From positions 310,001-374,000 of the forward strand of contig JARFIW010001670.1 in assembly GCA_036346225.1 (NCBI GenBank): DNA of 64,000 bases, read 5' to 3'. Under the pieces are notes generated by a model. It was given only the letters and a program-made list of their open reading frames with translations. It searched no databases and had not been told where the DNA came from. Shown piece by piece: positions 1 through 11,966 of the stretch. Origin of the DNA: Platerodrilus igneus (Eukaryota > Arthropoda > Insecta > Coleoptera > Lycidae). The position numbers were made by a program, and so were the translations under genes. Position 1 is the first letter of the stretch. Every line of letters begins with the position of its first letter.

Positions 1-291
1 GAGTGCCCTCGCCGCGCTCCTGCAAGGTGGGAGGATCATAAGTGTGGTTCTCGAACCTCTCACGCGCGCGCTAGTGGCTTGTGGATTTGCACCGAACTCC
101 GGAACAAATAGACTACTAATCCTAGATATAGCAATACTATAGAAATTTGATTGTTACTTGAATCTTTATATTAGTTAATAAAGGTATTTCAATATTCATG
201 GTACGTTTAATGAGTATGTTCCTTTACTGCTAAAATAAAATTGTTACAACATCTAACTTAAGTTTCTTTATAATTTTCTAATAATTCCTAT
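1..291. other. No gene recognised
   Basis: The first 110 bases are GC-rich compared with everything that follows, and the rest is AT-rich. I see no open frame or known repeat. The GC-rich start may be the edge of a feature outside the window. Confidence 0.4.
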
Positions 292-730
292 TTAATTGTA
301 CATATATAGATTGGGGGATACATAACTCGCATTACAAGCTAAACGTACTAGTAACTCTGCCGTAAAATGTACTAAGACATTGTCAGAAGCAAGTGCATCT
401 TTGGTGCCCCAATAAGATTTGTATACTTCCCGAATCCCTATTTTTACTCTACATCCAAAGAGCGTCTCGTAACGTGTTCGCTTGATTCCAGAATGATAGA
501 CTCGATTTTTCATAAGCTGTACAAATTTTAAACCTTCACTCCAAGGTCCAATATCATTATCTAGCATCCACGTAATCAACATGTTTTCTACATCATGGTT
601 AGCTATTTCAACGCTAGCATAGCTTTGAGAGTGTTTTGGCTTACCATGCACAATGGTCAATGATGGCCAGTACTGTTTCAGATTGTAAACAATCTGACTT
701 GCAAATTCCTACCATTATCCGTTTAAAGTA

Positions 731-1653
731 CAGGGTTATTACAAATGAAATAGACAGTTTGGATAGGTTATAGAAAGTTTATTTTTGAAAAGTTAAGATT
801 ATTACTTATATGATTATAAAGAAGAAATGATTAAGTTTTTATTTAAAATGTTTACAAATGTTCAATGTGTGCACCTTTGGTAACACGACAGATATCAACA
901 CGGTAGTCGAATTCTTGCCACACGCTATTAAGCATGTAACGGTCAACTGTAGCAAGAGCATTTGTGATACGTTGTTTAAGTTCGTCGATATCAACAGGAA
1001 GCGGTGGTATGAAAACTTTGTCTTTTACATAACCCCATAAGAAATAGTCGCAGGGCGTTAAATCTGGACTACGAGGTGGTCACGGCTTAAGCACAAGGTT
1101 TTCCTCACTTGCACGGCCGATCCATCGTCTAGGAAGATGTTCATCCAGATATTTTCTGACCTGTAAGTGCCAGTGAGGCGGAGCTCCACACAGTAGGTTG
1201 AGGAATTTGCAATTCTAAACTTGCTGATGTAGTCGATTGTCTTGGACTTCGTAAATAAACATCACGAACACTATCGATTTGTTCTTTTGTAACAGGAGGT
1301 CTTCCAGTACTCTTTCTTTTACACAGACATCCACTATTTTCAAAACGTTTATACCAGTCATAGATTGATAGCCTTATTGGTGGTGTTTTACCGTATTTTG
1401 TTCTGAAATGACGCTGCACAACAGTAACAGACTTTGTTTTGGCTAATTCAAAAACACAATAAGCTTTCTCCACCTTAGTAGCGGCCATTTTGCTAGACTG
1501 GTCGTTGTTTTAACAGCAGTACCAACCTAACAGTTGTACCAACATAAACTTTAAGAAATTCCCTATAAACCTATCTCGCTTACTATATTCAAATACACCA
1601 GTCTGATTTTTTAAAGGCTATCCAAACTGTCTATTTCATTTGTAATAACCCTG
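731..1653 (-). mobile_element. Internally deleted Tc1/mariner element with perfect inverted ends
   Basis: A 923-bp element lies between TA dinucleotides (729-730 and 1654-1655), the usual mariner target duplication. Its ends are perfect inverted repeats of about 35 bp that begin CAGGGTTATTACAAATGAAA. It is inserted inside the KRBA2-like integrase just before the DNGR motif. An autonomous relative would be about 1.3 kb, so roughly 0.4 kb is missing. The perfect ends suggest a fairly recent, non-autonomous copy that was mobilised in trans. Confidence 0.9.
852..1488 (-). pseudogene. Mariner-type transposase, middle deleted
   Basis: Translation from 1488 gives the N-terminal helix-turn-helix region (MAATKVEKAYCVFELAKTKS; then SIYDWYKRFENSGCLCKRKS and GRPPVT). 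After QIPQPTVW near 1187 the frame jumps to the C-terminal part: a GAPPHWH-like string, then RRWIGRAS, SPDLTPCDYFLWGYVKDKVF, and a terminus RVTKGAHIEHL with its stop at 852-854. The region holding the first catalytic aspartate and most of the DDE core is gone. The deletion also changes frame, so the long open frame runs out of frame for its last 16 residues. It is dead as a transposase. Confidence 0.85.
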
Positions 1654-2230
1654 TATAACAGTGGCCCCAATTAGTGTAAAAATATCTAATACCACATAAG
1701 CGACTTCTTTTGCTCGTTTCGATTTCAGCCCTCTCAATGCAAGAAATTTAGTCAAGTATTCTTGGTAAATCAGTATAAGTTTGTAGTCACCATCTGGATG
1801 AGACAAAGTCAATCAAGTCTACCTGACAGCGGGAATTAAGCTCAGAAGAAATTATAGGCTTTACAACATTACCTTTTTTAGCAGTTTTTTGTTTTTGCTG
1901 ACACGGTTCACAAAGTTGAATGTAAAGCTCTATATCAAATGGGGATCCATTTTCATATCGCCTTGATAGTTCTTTAATCATGCCGTCTCTTCCTCCGTGA
2001 CCGATAGAAATATGAGCTTCATGCAAAACATCAAATAGTTTACTATCACAAACATAGTAGATAATACTGTTTCCAATTTCCTTAACAAGTCAAATAAGTT
2101 TGCTTTTCTGATCAATTGTGAGCCGGGGAACTTTTCTTGTAGTCGACTTCGTAATATTCACATCATTAATTAACAATGCATCCTCAATATAAACACAATT
2201 TTTTTGTCCTTGAATTTCATTTAGTTTTCA

Positions 2231-4410
2231 GTTCATTGTAAAATTTGGCTTTCATACGCAACAAACGTGATTCGCATATCGTGACAAAATAAGAATATTA
2301 TGCTTAACTGACAAGTTAAGTCACGAAGAACACATGGGTGCCTGGATAACGGCTTCCGCCCTCAGTACTATAATTTTTTAATAAATCCTCACCCTTATTT
2401 CAAACATTGCCGGTTATTAAGCTGGCATTCTATACAATGCCTAGGAAACGTATATAATATGATTTATTTTACACAATGCCTAGTGATTTCAGGAATTGTA
2501 AATAATACCTTGGAAATTTATACAATGCTGGATTTCATTCACGCTTTGCCAGTAACATATATTTTTTGTAAAAATTCATCTTCCTTGCATTAAAAAGCAA
2601 TTAAAGTTTAAATTAGCCTTTGTATAGCATAAAAGCATTTTAAATACAACTTGTTCTCGTATTTTCGAGAAGAATTGAGAAAAATACATCAATTTCATAT
2701 GGACTCATTAATAAATAATCGTTTATTCCAAGACTGATCATCAAAAACACGTAAAATTTAATAAAAATGGATAAAAATTATTTACTACCTTTCGTAATGA
2801 CGGTTGGAGAGAAGCGATGTGACACAATAACCTTGGGTAACCTAGGTAATAAAATGCAACGATTTTGAACACTAATGAGCATTTCCCAGAAAATTATGTA
2901 AGATGGGCGTGCATTATTTAGAATAGAATCACGTAAATACTACTACATTCTAGAAAATAGATAATTTTTGTATATAAATGAGACATTTTATTAAAAAGGT
3001 TCATTCATAAATTTAATCGCGGAAATGTCACATTGAGAAAAGAATTAGGAAGCTATTTTTTAGGGATGCAGTACGCACATCGTAATTAATATTTACCATG
3101 TAACAATGAATACAGAATTTAATTTTAAACGTACCCTGCATAAAAAAATGGAAATTATTAAATGTAATTGTGTACATTGAAGAGGGAAAACTCTTCAACA
3201 TAACTATTAGCGCTCGGTTAAGACACAGTGGACTGTAATTTTTTAAACATGAACAAACAAATATAAAGCAATGAACTTACCCAAGATCTGCAGCTCGCTT
3301 TATATAGGCGTTTAAAGGGTGAGATTTAGGATGGTCATTGAAGGAAGGCAAGGATCACCAATTTAGAAATTTAACGTTTTCGAACCCACTCTAAGACGGG
3401 TGCAAGGGGTTATTTTGACGTGCACACCGATGCCACAGTTTACTAGCGAACCAAATCACACCGATGTTTGTTACTATCTGTTTTAATTTAGTTATTGTCA
3501 GAATTGGCATATGTTTCAATTTATCTATAAATTAAAATAACCTGAATTGAATGCTATTCTGGCAATAATTTATCGAATTAATAAACTGTAATTTTTGAAA
3601 TAAAAGGAATTTGTTGCCGGCGTTACCAATAACGTTATTTTAAAAATTTTATTAAATAATTGAAAGGAAGATTTAAGCAAATATGAAAATTGGTAACTGC
3701 TGTTTATAAGTGGAGATTGTATCCATCATCTGGTAAACTGATTTGGACGTCAATTTAAAACAAAAGATATTTATTTACGAGTTTGATAAAAAAAAAAGTA
3801 CTTCGTAGATTTTGCAAGTATAATTTTTTTAAAATATCGTTTGTAACTGATAGTTGAGTATTTGCCATTTAAATTTAAGGTCTTTATCATATAATATTTT
3901 TTTGTAAGGGTGTTTACCAGAAAGTTTATAATGAGAGTTCGAAACGCTCTGACCTTTTAACAGATTATCTGTCAAGGATCTATTTGACCAAAACAAACCT
4001 TACAAGTGTGAGAATTATAACAAGGTAAACTACCCACAAGAGAAGAAATTTGGTTCTGTAAATTTAAAATAAATTAAGGAACATTTTTATAATGAAGTAA
4101 ATAAGTACTTGTTAAAAATTATTTGATGTTTGAAATAAACGATGTTGTAAATGTTCTATATGCTTTTGTATGAGAGAAAATATTTCATACTGTATAAGTG
4201 GTTTAATATTGCTGTTTGATTTCATTTTATAAATTCCAAAACTTCCGTTGAGCTTAGCCAGCAAGGCAAAGTTAGAAAGGAAGGTAAGTTAACAATTTCA
4301 AATTTTACAATTTGTTACACCTTAATCGCAGCACACTTTTAGCAATGCATAACGTCATGCGTTCTCACAGCACTAATTTAGCGGCTCTCCAACTCCAGGC
4401 GTTGTCATAT

Positions 4411-4412
<2 letters not shown>
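2231..4412. other. Noncoding stretch with clustered TACAATGC-like motifs
   Basis: No open frame is supported here. At about 2405-2560 short motifs recur: CATTGCC, TACAATGCCTAGGAAA, ACACAATGCCTAG, TACAATGCTGG. They are spaced some 30-60 bp apart and could be subterminal repeats of the KRBA2-like transposon next door. The rest (2600-4400) is AT-rich and unremarkable. Confidence 0.4.

Positions 4413-4451
<39 letters not shown>
4413..4451. repeat. (TA)n microsatellite
   Basis: About 20 TA units stand immediately before copy A of the LTR-like repeat family. All three copies of that family in this window begin and end at such runs. Confidence 0.95.
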
Positions 4452-4453
<2 letters not shown>

Positions 4454-5520
4454 GACCAGGGTAGAAAATTCATTAACGACATCAAATAATTTTAATCACC
4501 GTGTATAAAGAAGCTTTGGGAAAAAGTACGCGTAATTAAAGGCCTACTGTGAAGATTTAAATCATTCAATTAGAATGTAGGGTTTGTATAGAACTTTATT
4601 AGATAATACGCGTTATTAAAACCGTGGAGCATAAAAATTTATTCGTTTCATTAAAAATAAGGGATTTAAATTATTCACTAGACGCTTTCTATAAAAAGAA
4701 GCAAAATTAAAATGCTCAACTTGTATGTAATTTAATTGTTCCAAGTATAAAGAAACAAATAGAAATTACGTGCGAAATTTATATTAATTAATTCAAGTTT
4801 TAAGTAACGGGTATTAAATAAAGTGTACAAATAATAATTAATATTTAATTTGTATTCGCCAAAAAAATTAAAGGGTAGAAGTCAATGCCATTCATTATTA
4901 TTTTAATTGGAGTTAATTGAACGATTATTGAGGTATAATATGCATAAAAGCTTTTAAAAACCCAATAATACCAAATATGAGACGCGTTGCTAGCATACAA
5001 ATATATCTAGAAGGTTAAAATACGTTGAATTTCCAAATCGTAGAAGTATTACGATTTAACACCTGCGTATTTTTAAATGTTAAATTCTAATAAATTCGAG
5101 CTGATAAACATGAAAATTCTGCGTATATTGCAAACGGTCGGATAAACCGTAGCTTATATTAACATAGGAATCCACGTGGACTGAAATAACCGATAGTAAA
5201 GAATATCGATTTGCACCACTAAGGCCAGGTTAGAAAAAGACGGATAAAATGCGCAAGACAGAGAACAGGCGTGATTTGAGCAATGCCACTGGGTTTGCGA
5301 TTGGGTGAAATAAGTTGCAGATATGAGAGGTGAAAACACAACAATTTCTATACAAAATTAATTAGTTGTTCTCGGACGTGTTTGCGAGCCGTGTGAACAT
5401 TCTTAGATTTTCAACTTGGACGTGTGCAAATTTTGTAGAACCGCGTGCCGGACTGTCGAAAAGAGAACAGAGAATGCGAAATTCTAAAAATTATCCGTTG
5501 CGGGACAAAACCGACGTGCA

Positions 5521-5545
5521 GGCGAGCTATTATATAAACCCGTGT
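5521..5545 (+). promoter_or_regulatory. TATA-box promoter of the LTR-like repeat (copy A)
   Basis: GAGCTATTATATAAACCCGTG is a good TATA box followed about 15-20 bp downstream by AGTTTCGCTCTCTTA. The same block is kept in copy C near 19808, while the flanking sequence has diverged. Such conservation fits a core promoter of the element. Expression is inferred. Confidence 0.5.
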
Positions 5546-6572
5546 TTATAACAGTTTCGCTCTCTTAGATTTTCGATTTTGATTCAATACTTTAAACAGT
5601 TTGGCTCTTATATTTTTTTATTATTCGATACTTTAAACTGTTCTCTCTTTATTTTTTGATACCTCAAGCAGAATACGGGCTACGATACGAGTTATTATGC
5701 ATTAGTGCCCTTAAAGAAGTTAGATAAGGTAATAAAGCCTAGTTATATTTGCAGGTATTACTGTACCAATTATTCAAATTAGTATAAATAAATAAATACA
5801 TTGAAGTATGCAGCTTTGTATAGCGTGAACGAATTATGAATTGCTTTGCTAATTTTCGGGGATATACATGGATGAGTTCCTGAAAAGTCCTGAACCCATT
5901 TAGACGAATGGTGGTGTACAAAAATTTTGAAAGCGTTCAGAATCTGAAACCGTAAACATAAACCAGCTGGAATGGTGGAATGAGGAAGTCCGATGTACAT
6001 TGAAGCCACGAGTGCAGTAACCTTCAGGTAAATTATACAATTTTGTTCGAACTTTGATGTTTTGGTGTGTGTTGGAAATTTTTATAATTTGTTTGATAAA
6101 ATAGACAGTAGTGAATTTGTATAAACAACAAATTTTTAATTTTAAGGTGACATTTTTTTGTATAAGTAGAAAGGAGTATTTAGCAGTTTATGTTTTTGAT
6201 TATGATGAAAATTTGGGTTTGTCTTTGAGCTCAATTAGACTAACCTGTTTAATTAACGTAAAGGGGTGGGAGATGCTCCCTTTTATCCAGACTCAGGTCT
6301 GCAGATCTTGTTTATTTAATTAGTATGCATCCTACAAAGACAAATTTAAATTTGAAATTTTATGATACTGAAATTTATGCTGAAAATTAATTTTGAAATT
6401 TTAATGTATTATGAATATTGATGTAAATAGAGTTAACGTTGATGTTTGTGGTAGGAATGTGTTTGTTTTTTTTATGAATGAGGATGAAAGTTTTAACTAG
6501 GTGAGCAGCCGAAGCGGAAAGAGTAAAAAGGCGACTATCAGAAGAGATTCAACAGGGCGAGAATCACCGCAA

Positions 6573-6680
6573 ATCTTGACGGCCCAACGTTGGTGCTCGA
6601 ATGTTTTTTTTTACTCAGGTAAGGCTTTTTGTAGGTATCACAGAATTATCCAAGACGGCCCAACGTTGGGCTCGATTTGA
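6573..6680 (+). promoter_or_regulatory. Two tRNA-Lys primer-binding-site-like motifs
   Basis: GCCCAACGTTGGTGCTCGA (about 6582) and GCCCAACGTTGGGCTCGA (about 6658) each resemble the complement of the 3' end of insect tRNA-Lys (consensus TGGCGCCCAACGTGGGGCTC). A retroelement normally has one such site right after its 5' LTR. Here there are two, about 75 bp apart, just before the TA-rich end of copy A. Confidence 0.5.
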
Positions 6681-6789
6681 AAACCTTAGTTCACGAATAA
6701 TGGTGAGGAATCACAGCAATATATATACATGTATATTGCAGTGGATTTCGGGAACACTCAGGATCGCCTTCGTTGGGTCGTCATAAACT

Positions 6790-8760
6790 TTTCTGAAATA
6801 AAAAAATTTCTTACTATACCTTTGGAACGCCTCCTTATTTCTGTGCACCTCGGATAGCTCTGAAATCTGCTTCTTCTTGGATACCAACCATCCTAAATTC
6901 ACTCTTTTTCACATATACAGTCAAATGAAACTACCACTCAAATAATGCAACAACACATACAACCTTTTTATTTACACATGTTAACAAATTTCCATAAGCA
7001 CGAAAATATTTACACATTAGTATATACAGTTTTCTAAAATGTTACCATCTCAATCCTTAAATCTTTTAAAATTTCTTGATTTTTATATATTTCAACAATT
7101 GTATTTTAGACGAGTAGATGGGCCCGTCGTGCAACCCTAAATTGATTTTTATTTGGGTCTATTTTGAGCTCAGTATAACCCAGTTACTCTAAATGCTTTT
7201 ACACATCGCATTTTTGTTTAAAATAAAGCTAAAGATCCGTTTACTCCTTACAACAACATTTTTATGTCATTAATAAACATTTTTAAATAATCAATATCAA
7301 TCATCCTGTACATATACCCCTTCAAATGAGTTTTTATAGTAATAAAATACACCCCCAATAAGTCAAAACACTCAAGCACAAAATACCAGCACAAATGTTC
7401 AAGCAAAAGCAAGAAATTAATTTTCTTTACATGGAGTAAGCTTCGTTCATCGTTGTCTCTGAAGATGTGTTCCAAAACCCTCGTCGTTGTATCCATACAC
7501 TTCATGATTATACCTGGATCCAACTCATGTCCACTAGCTATCCAAATCTCTGCAACCACCTTTAGTATTTCTACCCGAATAATGGTCTCGACCAAGCTTA
7601 ACCTTCCATAACCACTACACTTCACGCATACTAGTTTCAAACTTCTCGATTCGCTTACCCAATTACCATCCTATCCTTAGATTGTATCGTGTAGTAACAG
7701 CACCTTTTATAAGCCAGCACCCACTTATGCAAATCACACTTTTAATACAATACGGTACGTTACTAACAGCTTTTATACACTTTTAAATAGAATGTTGTAT
7801 AATAATTCAACTAATAAGCGATAATCAGTACAACGTAAGAGCACGTACTAACAAATACGTAAGAGATATAAGAGATCTAAGAGCTAAGAGAGCTTTAATA
7901 CCTCTTCCAGTGAATTTATATGCTTTTGAATACCCCTCACGGCCCTCTTTTCATCGAAAAGTTTATTTTCCAAACCGATTCTCAAAATTTTGTTCGTAAC
8001 AAACTTCAACTTCTGAAAAATTCCAAGTTTACCGTGCTTTCCCCCGTTTTAACGTCCAACCCTTATCTACCATTCTTCGTTTCACCCATATTTATTATCT
8101 CTTTTAGAACCCCTCTCAAGCTACATAAAATCGATATTGTGGTTGGCCTCCAAATCTACTGCGTATTTTAGACGTGTATTGTAACCAACGTTTTATTATA
8201 CGCGTTCTCTGTCTGTTTTACATTATAGATATTTCATTTCACTTAGTCTTCAAAGCATTTGTTATTTTACCAGCTTGTCGCACCGACCGTTACAAACAAT
8301 TCTATAGAATTCTGTCCCAACGTATATTTCAGTTCTTTGAACTTGACATTTAACGATCAGGTGTTTCTTTGTAGTAAATTGTCCGTTTTAAAATTATAAT
8401 TCCGAGTTTTAACACTTCTTAGGATTTGTATAACGAACGTTTCGTTTATTTAAATGGAAATATGCGTTTAAATTATTGATTTTCTATACTCAAAAGCTCC
8501 GTTTCTTATCCCATGCGCTTGATTTAAACTATTACAACTAATGCGTATCCTTGAGTTTTCATGTACTCTAAAGCTTCCCCTTTTTATGCAATTTTAACAT
8601 TCTGATTTAGAAATACAAAAATATCTTAATAACCGTCCGTTCTCACTATCTAAACTGATTAATTTGGCGTGTAAATAAATTGTTCCTATTTCCTATATAC
8701 ACAGTTGTTAAAAATTTATTATCTAGACCTATATACATTTCTTAACCTATAATTTCCACG

Positions 8761-8766
<6 letters not shown>
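6790..8766. other. AT-rich stretch, no gene supported
   Basis: Several open frames of 60-130 codons exist, the longest being 7640-7248 on the minus strand, but none shows a recognisable motif. A short block near 7150 (TTGGGTCTATTTTGAGCTCA) weakly recalls the TTTGAGCTCAATTAG block of the LTR-like repeats. The stretch may be an old diverged relative ending at the TA run that follows. Confidence 0.35.

Positions 8767-8805
<39 letters not shown>
8767..8805. repeat. (TA)n microsatellite
   Basis: About 19 TA units are followed by CGGTCGAAAACC. This run lies between the anonymous AT-rich stretch and the GQNKN-motif transposon. Confidence 0.95.
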
Positions 8806-8809
<4 letters not shown>

Positions 8810-8942
8810 CGAAAACCTTTTTTTAATGATTTATTTTGGACATGGCCGGTTTTGCAACCAAAAGTTGGTTTGTCCGGTTTTGCAATTGATTAATAATTAC
8901 TATAAGTATAAACAAAAGAAGTTATAATATTAAATGTCTTTA

Positions 8943-10860
8943 CTACACATGGCCGCATTCTGTAATCAGTTTGCACATCGGTAAATCGTTATCAGAATCT
9001 TCAGGTACGTCATTATATTGCGGATCAGTGTTCCTTTGAATTAAGCTCAAAAACATTTGAAATTTTTTCTGAAGTCGCCAATCCTGACCGTAATGCAACG
9101 TTAACAGCATTTCGATATCCTTAAGTTTTTGAGCATTAACTGAAACACCACTTGGAAGTTCACTGGGCTTTCAGAAATCTGTTTCCCTTTTTTAGTTACA
9201 CTCAATGAATTTGACGTGTCTGTGCGATAATTTAACTCGCCACTTACTTTAACATCTCTTTTTTGGATCGCTAAAAAATTAGCCCTTTAATCTGTAAAAT
9301 TTTAAAGTGCAATGACGCAGGTGGCTTGATTACGGTAGTGGCTTGTTGCTTCCAGTCTTGTACAGTCCAGTCATCACCAACTAAAAGCAAGGTGCCATGT
9401 TCTTTGAAAACCTCACGATATTCTTGAGGAACTGATATCGTATCTAATCGGTTCAATTTTTTTTCAATAACACCAAACACACGATCAGGCGGTATAAAAG
9501 AATACCCCGTTACAAGGAAAAAAAATTGACATTTTTTAACACACTGAGGTGCTTGTTGTAACCATTTTGCAACCATTTTTAATATAGTGCGATTTTTATT
9601 CTGTCCCACACATCCGTCGGATATTAGTCGAACAGTATGAATGGCTTCCATTATATTTTCGTTTCTTTTTAAGAAGTTGTATAGCGCAGATGCAATTTCT
9701 TTGGAGCCCTTAGAGCGCTCATGTTCTAACCAGGAATACAAAAAAACCGTTATCTTTTCGAAGAGGAGATTTTGAAGAACCTACTACCACTGCAAAATTG
9801 TAGCAATATAGTTGACGGTTGTAATACGCCTTTTGATGTGGTAGTTTCGGGAGGACTAAATTTTTTTGACAATCGTATTAGAAACTTGTTAAACCCTCTC
9901 GATTTTCCTTTACCATACTAAAGAATGTGTTGGCTCTCAATGTATGCAACTTTCTCATTGTTTGCAATTCTCTTTTTTAATCCAAATTCTGTGATAATTT
10001 AAATCGTTCTGTCAATGACAAACATATAGAACATGAATCTGTTTTAGGGGATCCAAACCCAACATTAAAACATATATTAAATACATTACAAAAATAACTA
10101 ATTTTCACCTTTAGTTCGTGGTTGGTTTGTTATTCATCGTATATTTTAAGTAGTGTTCTTATATGTTGATCAGAAAGAAGGTACTGTCTAATCGACTTAC
10201 TCCTACAGTAATGAGATTCATTTGCTTTAAGAATTTTAATAAAAGCTTTGACTGCATCCAATATATTCTTAAACATGTTTGATTTTCTATCACCTCTACA
10301 CATTTGTTAGTTCACACCTCTTCGTGTAACGCTCGATTATGCCATTTAAACGGTGTTTGTCAATTCCCAGTATTTTCAGAAAAGTCTTTCGACAAACTCT
10401 TACTTCAGAATTTTGTTTTGAAACAAAGTAGGTAACAGATTTTTCTTTAGGTTTTAATTTATTAGCATTAGTTGTTCTTGGTTTGCGTTTAGGTAAAGAG
10501 ATTATACAGAATCTGGTGATAAATTCGTCTTGCCTTATTTTATTGGAGGTCCTATAGAGTCTGTCATGGAACGCTTGAATATCTTTTATAGTCAACGTTC
10601 GACATTGTATACTGCCAGTGCGGTGTTTACACTTTGCAAGGTTTAGTTTAAGCGATGTTTTGTGCTGTATCTGCAATTAATAAACAAAACAATTACCAAA
10701 TGAAATGGTTTAACAGTCATTTTGTAGAGTGCGGTCTGAACTGATGAGTCATAAAGTATATTATTGCTTTTTGAGCCTGCACCCTCTTCCATTTTCTTTC
10801 TGGATTTTTCTTTCTAGTAGTGTTTGGCTTTGTTTCGGTAACAAAGGAACAACTGTCCAT
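8943..10860 (-). pseudogene. DDE-type transposase with GQNKN motif, frameshifted
   Basis: A minus-strand coding remnant starts near 10860 (MDSCSFVTETKPNTTRKKN) and ends at a stop at 8943-8945 (PMCKLITECGHV). The long piece 10676-10296 carries CRKTFLKILGIDKHRLNGII. Then come frameshifted stretches with SESHYCR-like and FGSPKTDSCS-like strings. The piece 9741-9271 has LISDGCVGQNKN, VTGYSFIPPDRVFGVIEKKL and a GDDWTVQDWK string. I remember this as a widespread arthropod and cnidarian transposon protein in which D-G-C-x-G-Q-N-K-N holds a catalytic aspartate. Sola-like is my tentative superfamily. At least three frame breaks lie between 9742 and 10295. Near-identical short motifs (ACATGGCCGGTTTTGCA, TTTGTCCGGTTTTGCA, ACATGCTCGGTTTTGA) flank it at 8837, 8870 and 11200 and may mark its ends. 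Confidence 0.65.
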
Positions 10861-11647
10861 TTTAATTCGCAATAGTAAATTCACAAATAAAATGATTTTG
10901 TATAATTAAAACAAACTACACCTCATAGAAACGATACTCTTCGGTAAAAAATACGTTGAATAATGCATTTGTGTTAGTCAGGCCAATTATACACTGTATT
11001 GCTATTGGCTAAAGTGCACATGTCTGGGTTTGATCCCAACTTCGTGTGGGACATGTTCGTTTTTGATGCTAAGCATCAACTGTGTCATCTAAAATATATA
11101 GGAATTGATCAGTTTTGAAACTTGCAATGTGGATAGGCTTAAAGTAACCAGTCTTCTGATTCATATACAATAAAAAACTCTGTTTGTCCAAAAATGTGAC
11201 ATGCTCGGTTTTGATTCTAGACGTTTCATATATTTATGCATGTCATTTTAGATGTTTGAGGTAACTGTTAGTTGTTACTATTATTTTCTTGAAAAAAAAT
11301 GTTAATTTTAATTAAATATAAAAGCATACTAGCTCAGAATTCAATGCTACATTGGTTTTGCAGCTAGAACATTTTACTTTTTCTTGTGACTAGCAGCTTG
11401 TCATACTGAGGCAAGGTTTCTGTTCAGAGTGGCTATTGCAGACTTCAATCAATTGCCTGAAGATCATATATTAGACCTTTAATTTTATTGCATTTAATAT
11501 TTATATACCTCCAAAATGTAATTTGACTTTACTAGGAATTCTACTCAGTAAGGGAGCTTTAGAAATTTGTCTTAAAAAAACAGATATGGTATCGCTAATA
11601 CACTAACGATTTTCACAACTACAATTTCCAGTACATATTTCATATTT
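10861..11647. other. Noncoding flank of the GQNKN transposon
   Basis: There is no coding signal. It holds copies of an ACATG(T)C-x-GG(T)TTTGAT motif at about 11020 and 11200 that match motifs at 8837-8890. This suggests the transposon extends to about 11225. Confidence 0.35.
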
Positions 11648-11966
11648 TCAGATGTATGAGGACGATAGCATGGACAGACAAAGATAATAACAAATAAGTT
11701 ACAGAAATAGTAGGGGAACAAGGATATCTGGGGAGAAAGAGAAATAGTAGGGCGGAATACGTTCTAAGGCATTTTTGGGGAATAGTATGGGATATATTAC
11801 AAGCAGAGATAGGAAAAAAGAGGTAGATGTAGACCTAGATCAGACAGTTATAGATGCAAACTGTGCATATTTCAGTGAAATCTGTAGGTTAGTTCAGAAT
11901 AGGGAACAAAGATGTTACGCGTCTAACCAGTTCTAGGACTGAAGACCTAATGATGATGATGATGAT
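11648..11966 (+). pseudogene. RTE LINE 3' fragment
   Basis: This is a plus-strand copy of the last coding part and 3' end of the RTE family seen complete at 34.6-37.7 kb. It reads MYEDDSMDRQ-like and then a block equivalent to the RxRxxRxGHxLRH region. The end is CTAATGATGATGATGATG, the short-tandem tail that RTE elements carry in place of poly(A). A very similar sequence is at 38150-38455. Many stops are present. Confidence 0.7.

Larger units (their letters stand above)
292..2230 (-). pseudogene. KRBA2-like integrase transposon gene, interrupted and frameshifted
   Basis: Read on the minus strand, this is a retroviral-type integrase of the KRBA2 / gypsy-derived kind found scattered in insect genomes. 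The piece at 2026-1787 carries the zinc-binding H2C2 region: HEAHISIGHGGRDGMIKELS, then CEPCQQKQK, then NSRCQVDLIDF, where the catalytic domain starts. The frame continues at 1786-1656 (HPDGDY-like, then KSKRAKEVAY). It is cut by a mariner insertion and resumes at 728 with a DNGR motif, followed by HGKPKHSQSYASVE and the C-terminal piece at 660-292 (HSGIKRTRYETLFG). An apparent one-base loss near 700 shifts the frame after DNGR, and there is another shift near 1800. The upstream part, 2230-2027, is weaker but still readable (KSTTRKVPRL-like). The gene cannot make a working protein. The family identity is from memory of the motifs. Confidence 0.72.
4452..6735 (+). mobile_element. LTR-like dispersed repeat, copy A
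   Basis: This segment starts at TTAGACCAGGGTAGAAAAT, next to a TA run, and ends at AATCACAGCAATATATA. It matches copy C (18899-21890) in the same orientation and copy B (16740-18857) in reverse over nearly its whole length. Inside are a conserved TATATAAACCCGTG box near 5530 and a conserved CCTTCAGGTAAATTAT site near 6020, which looks like a splice donor. Towards the end come a GGTGAGCAGCCGA(A/G)GCGGA block and two primer-binding-site-like motifs. There is no coding sequence. I infer a solo LTR or LTR plus leader of a retroelement. The terminal TG...CA expected of an LTR is not clear, so this class is uncertain. Confidence 0.6.

Noticed and set aside
858..1040. Plus-strand 60-codon frame inside the small mariner
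   Set aside because: It is the antisense of the transposase C-terminus (SPDLTPCDYFLWGY region).
7248..7640. Minus-strand 130-codon frame
   Set aside because: It is long enough to notice, but no motif, splice signal or homologous pattern could be seen. It was left within the anonymous stretch.
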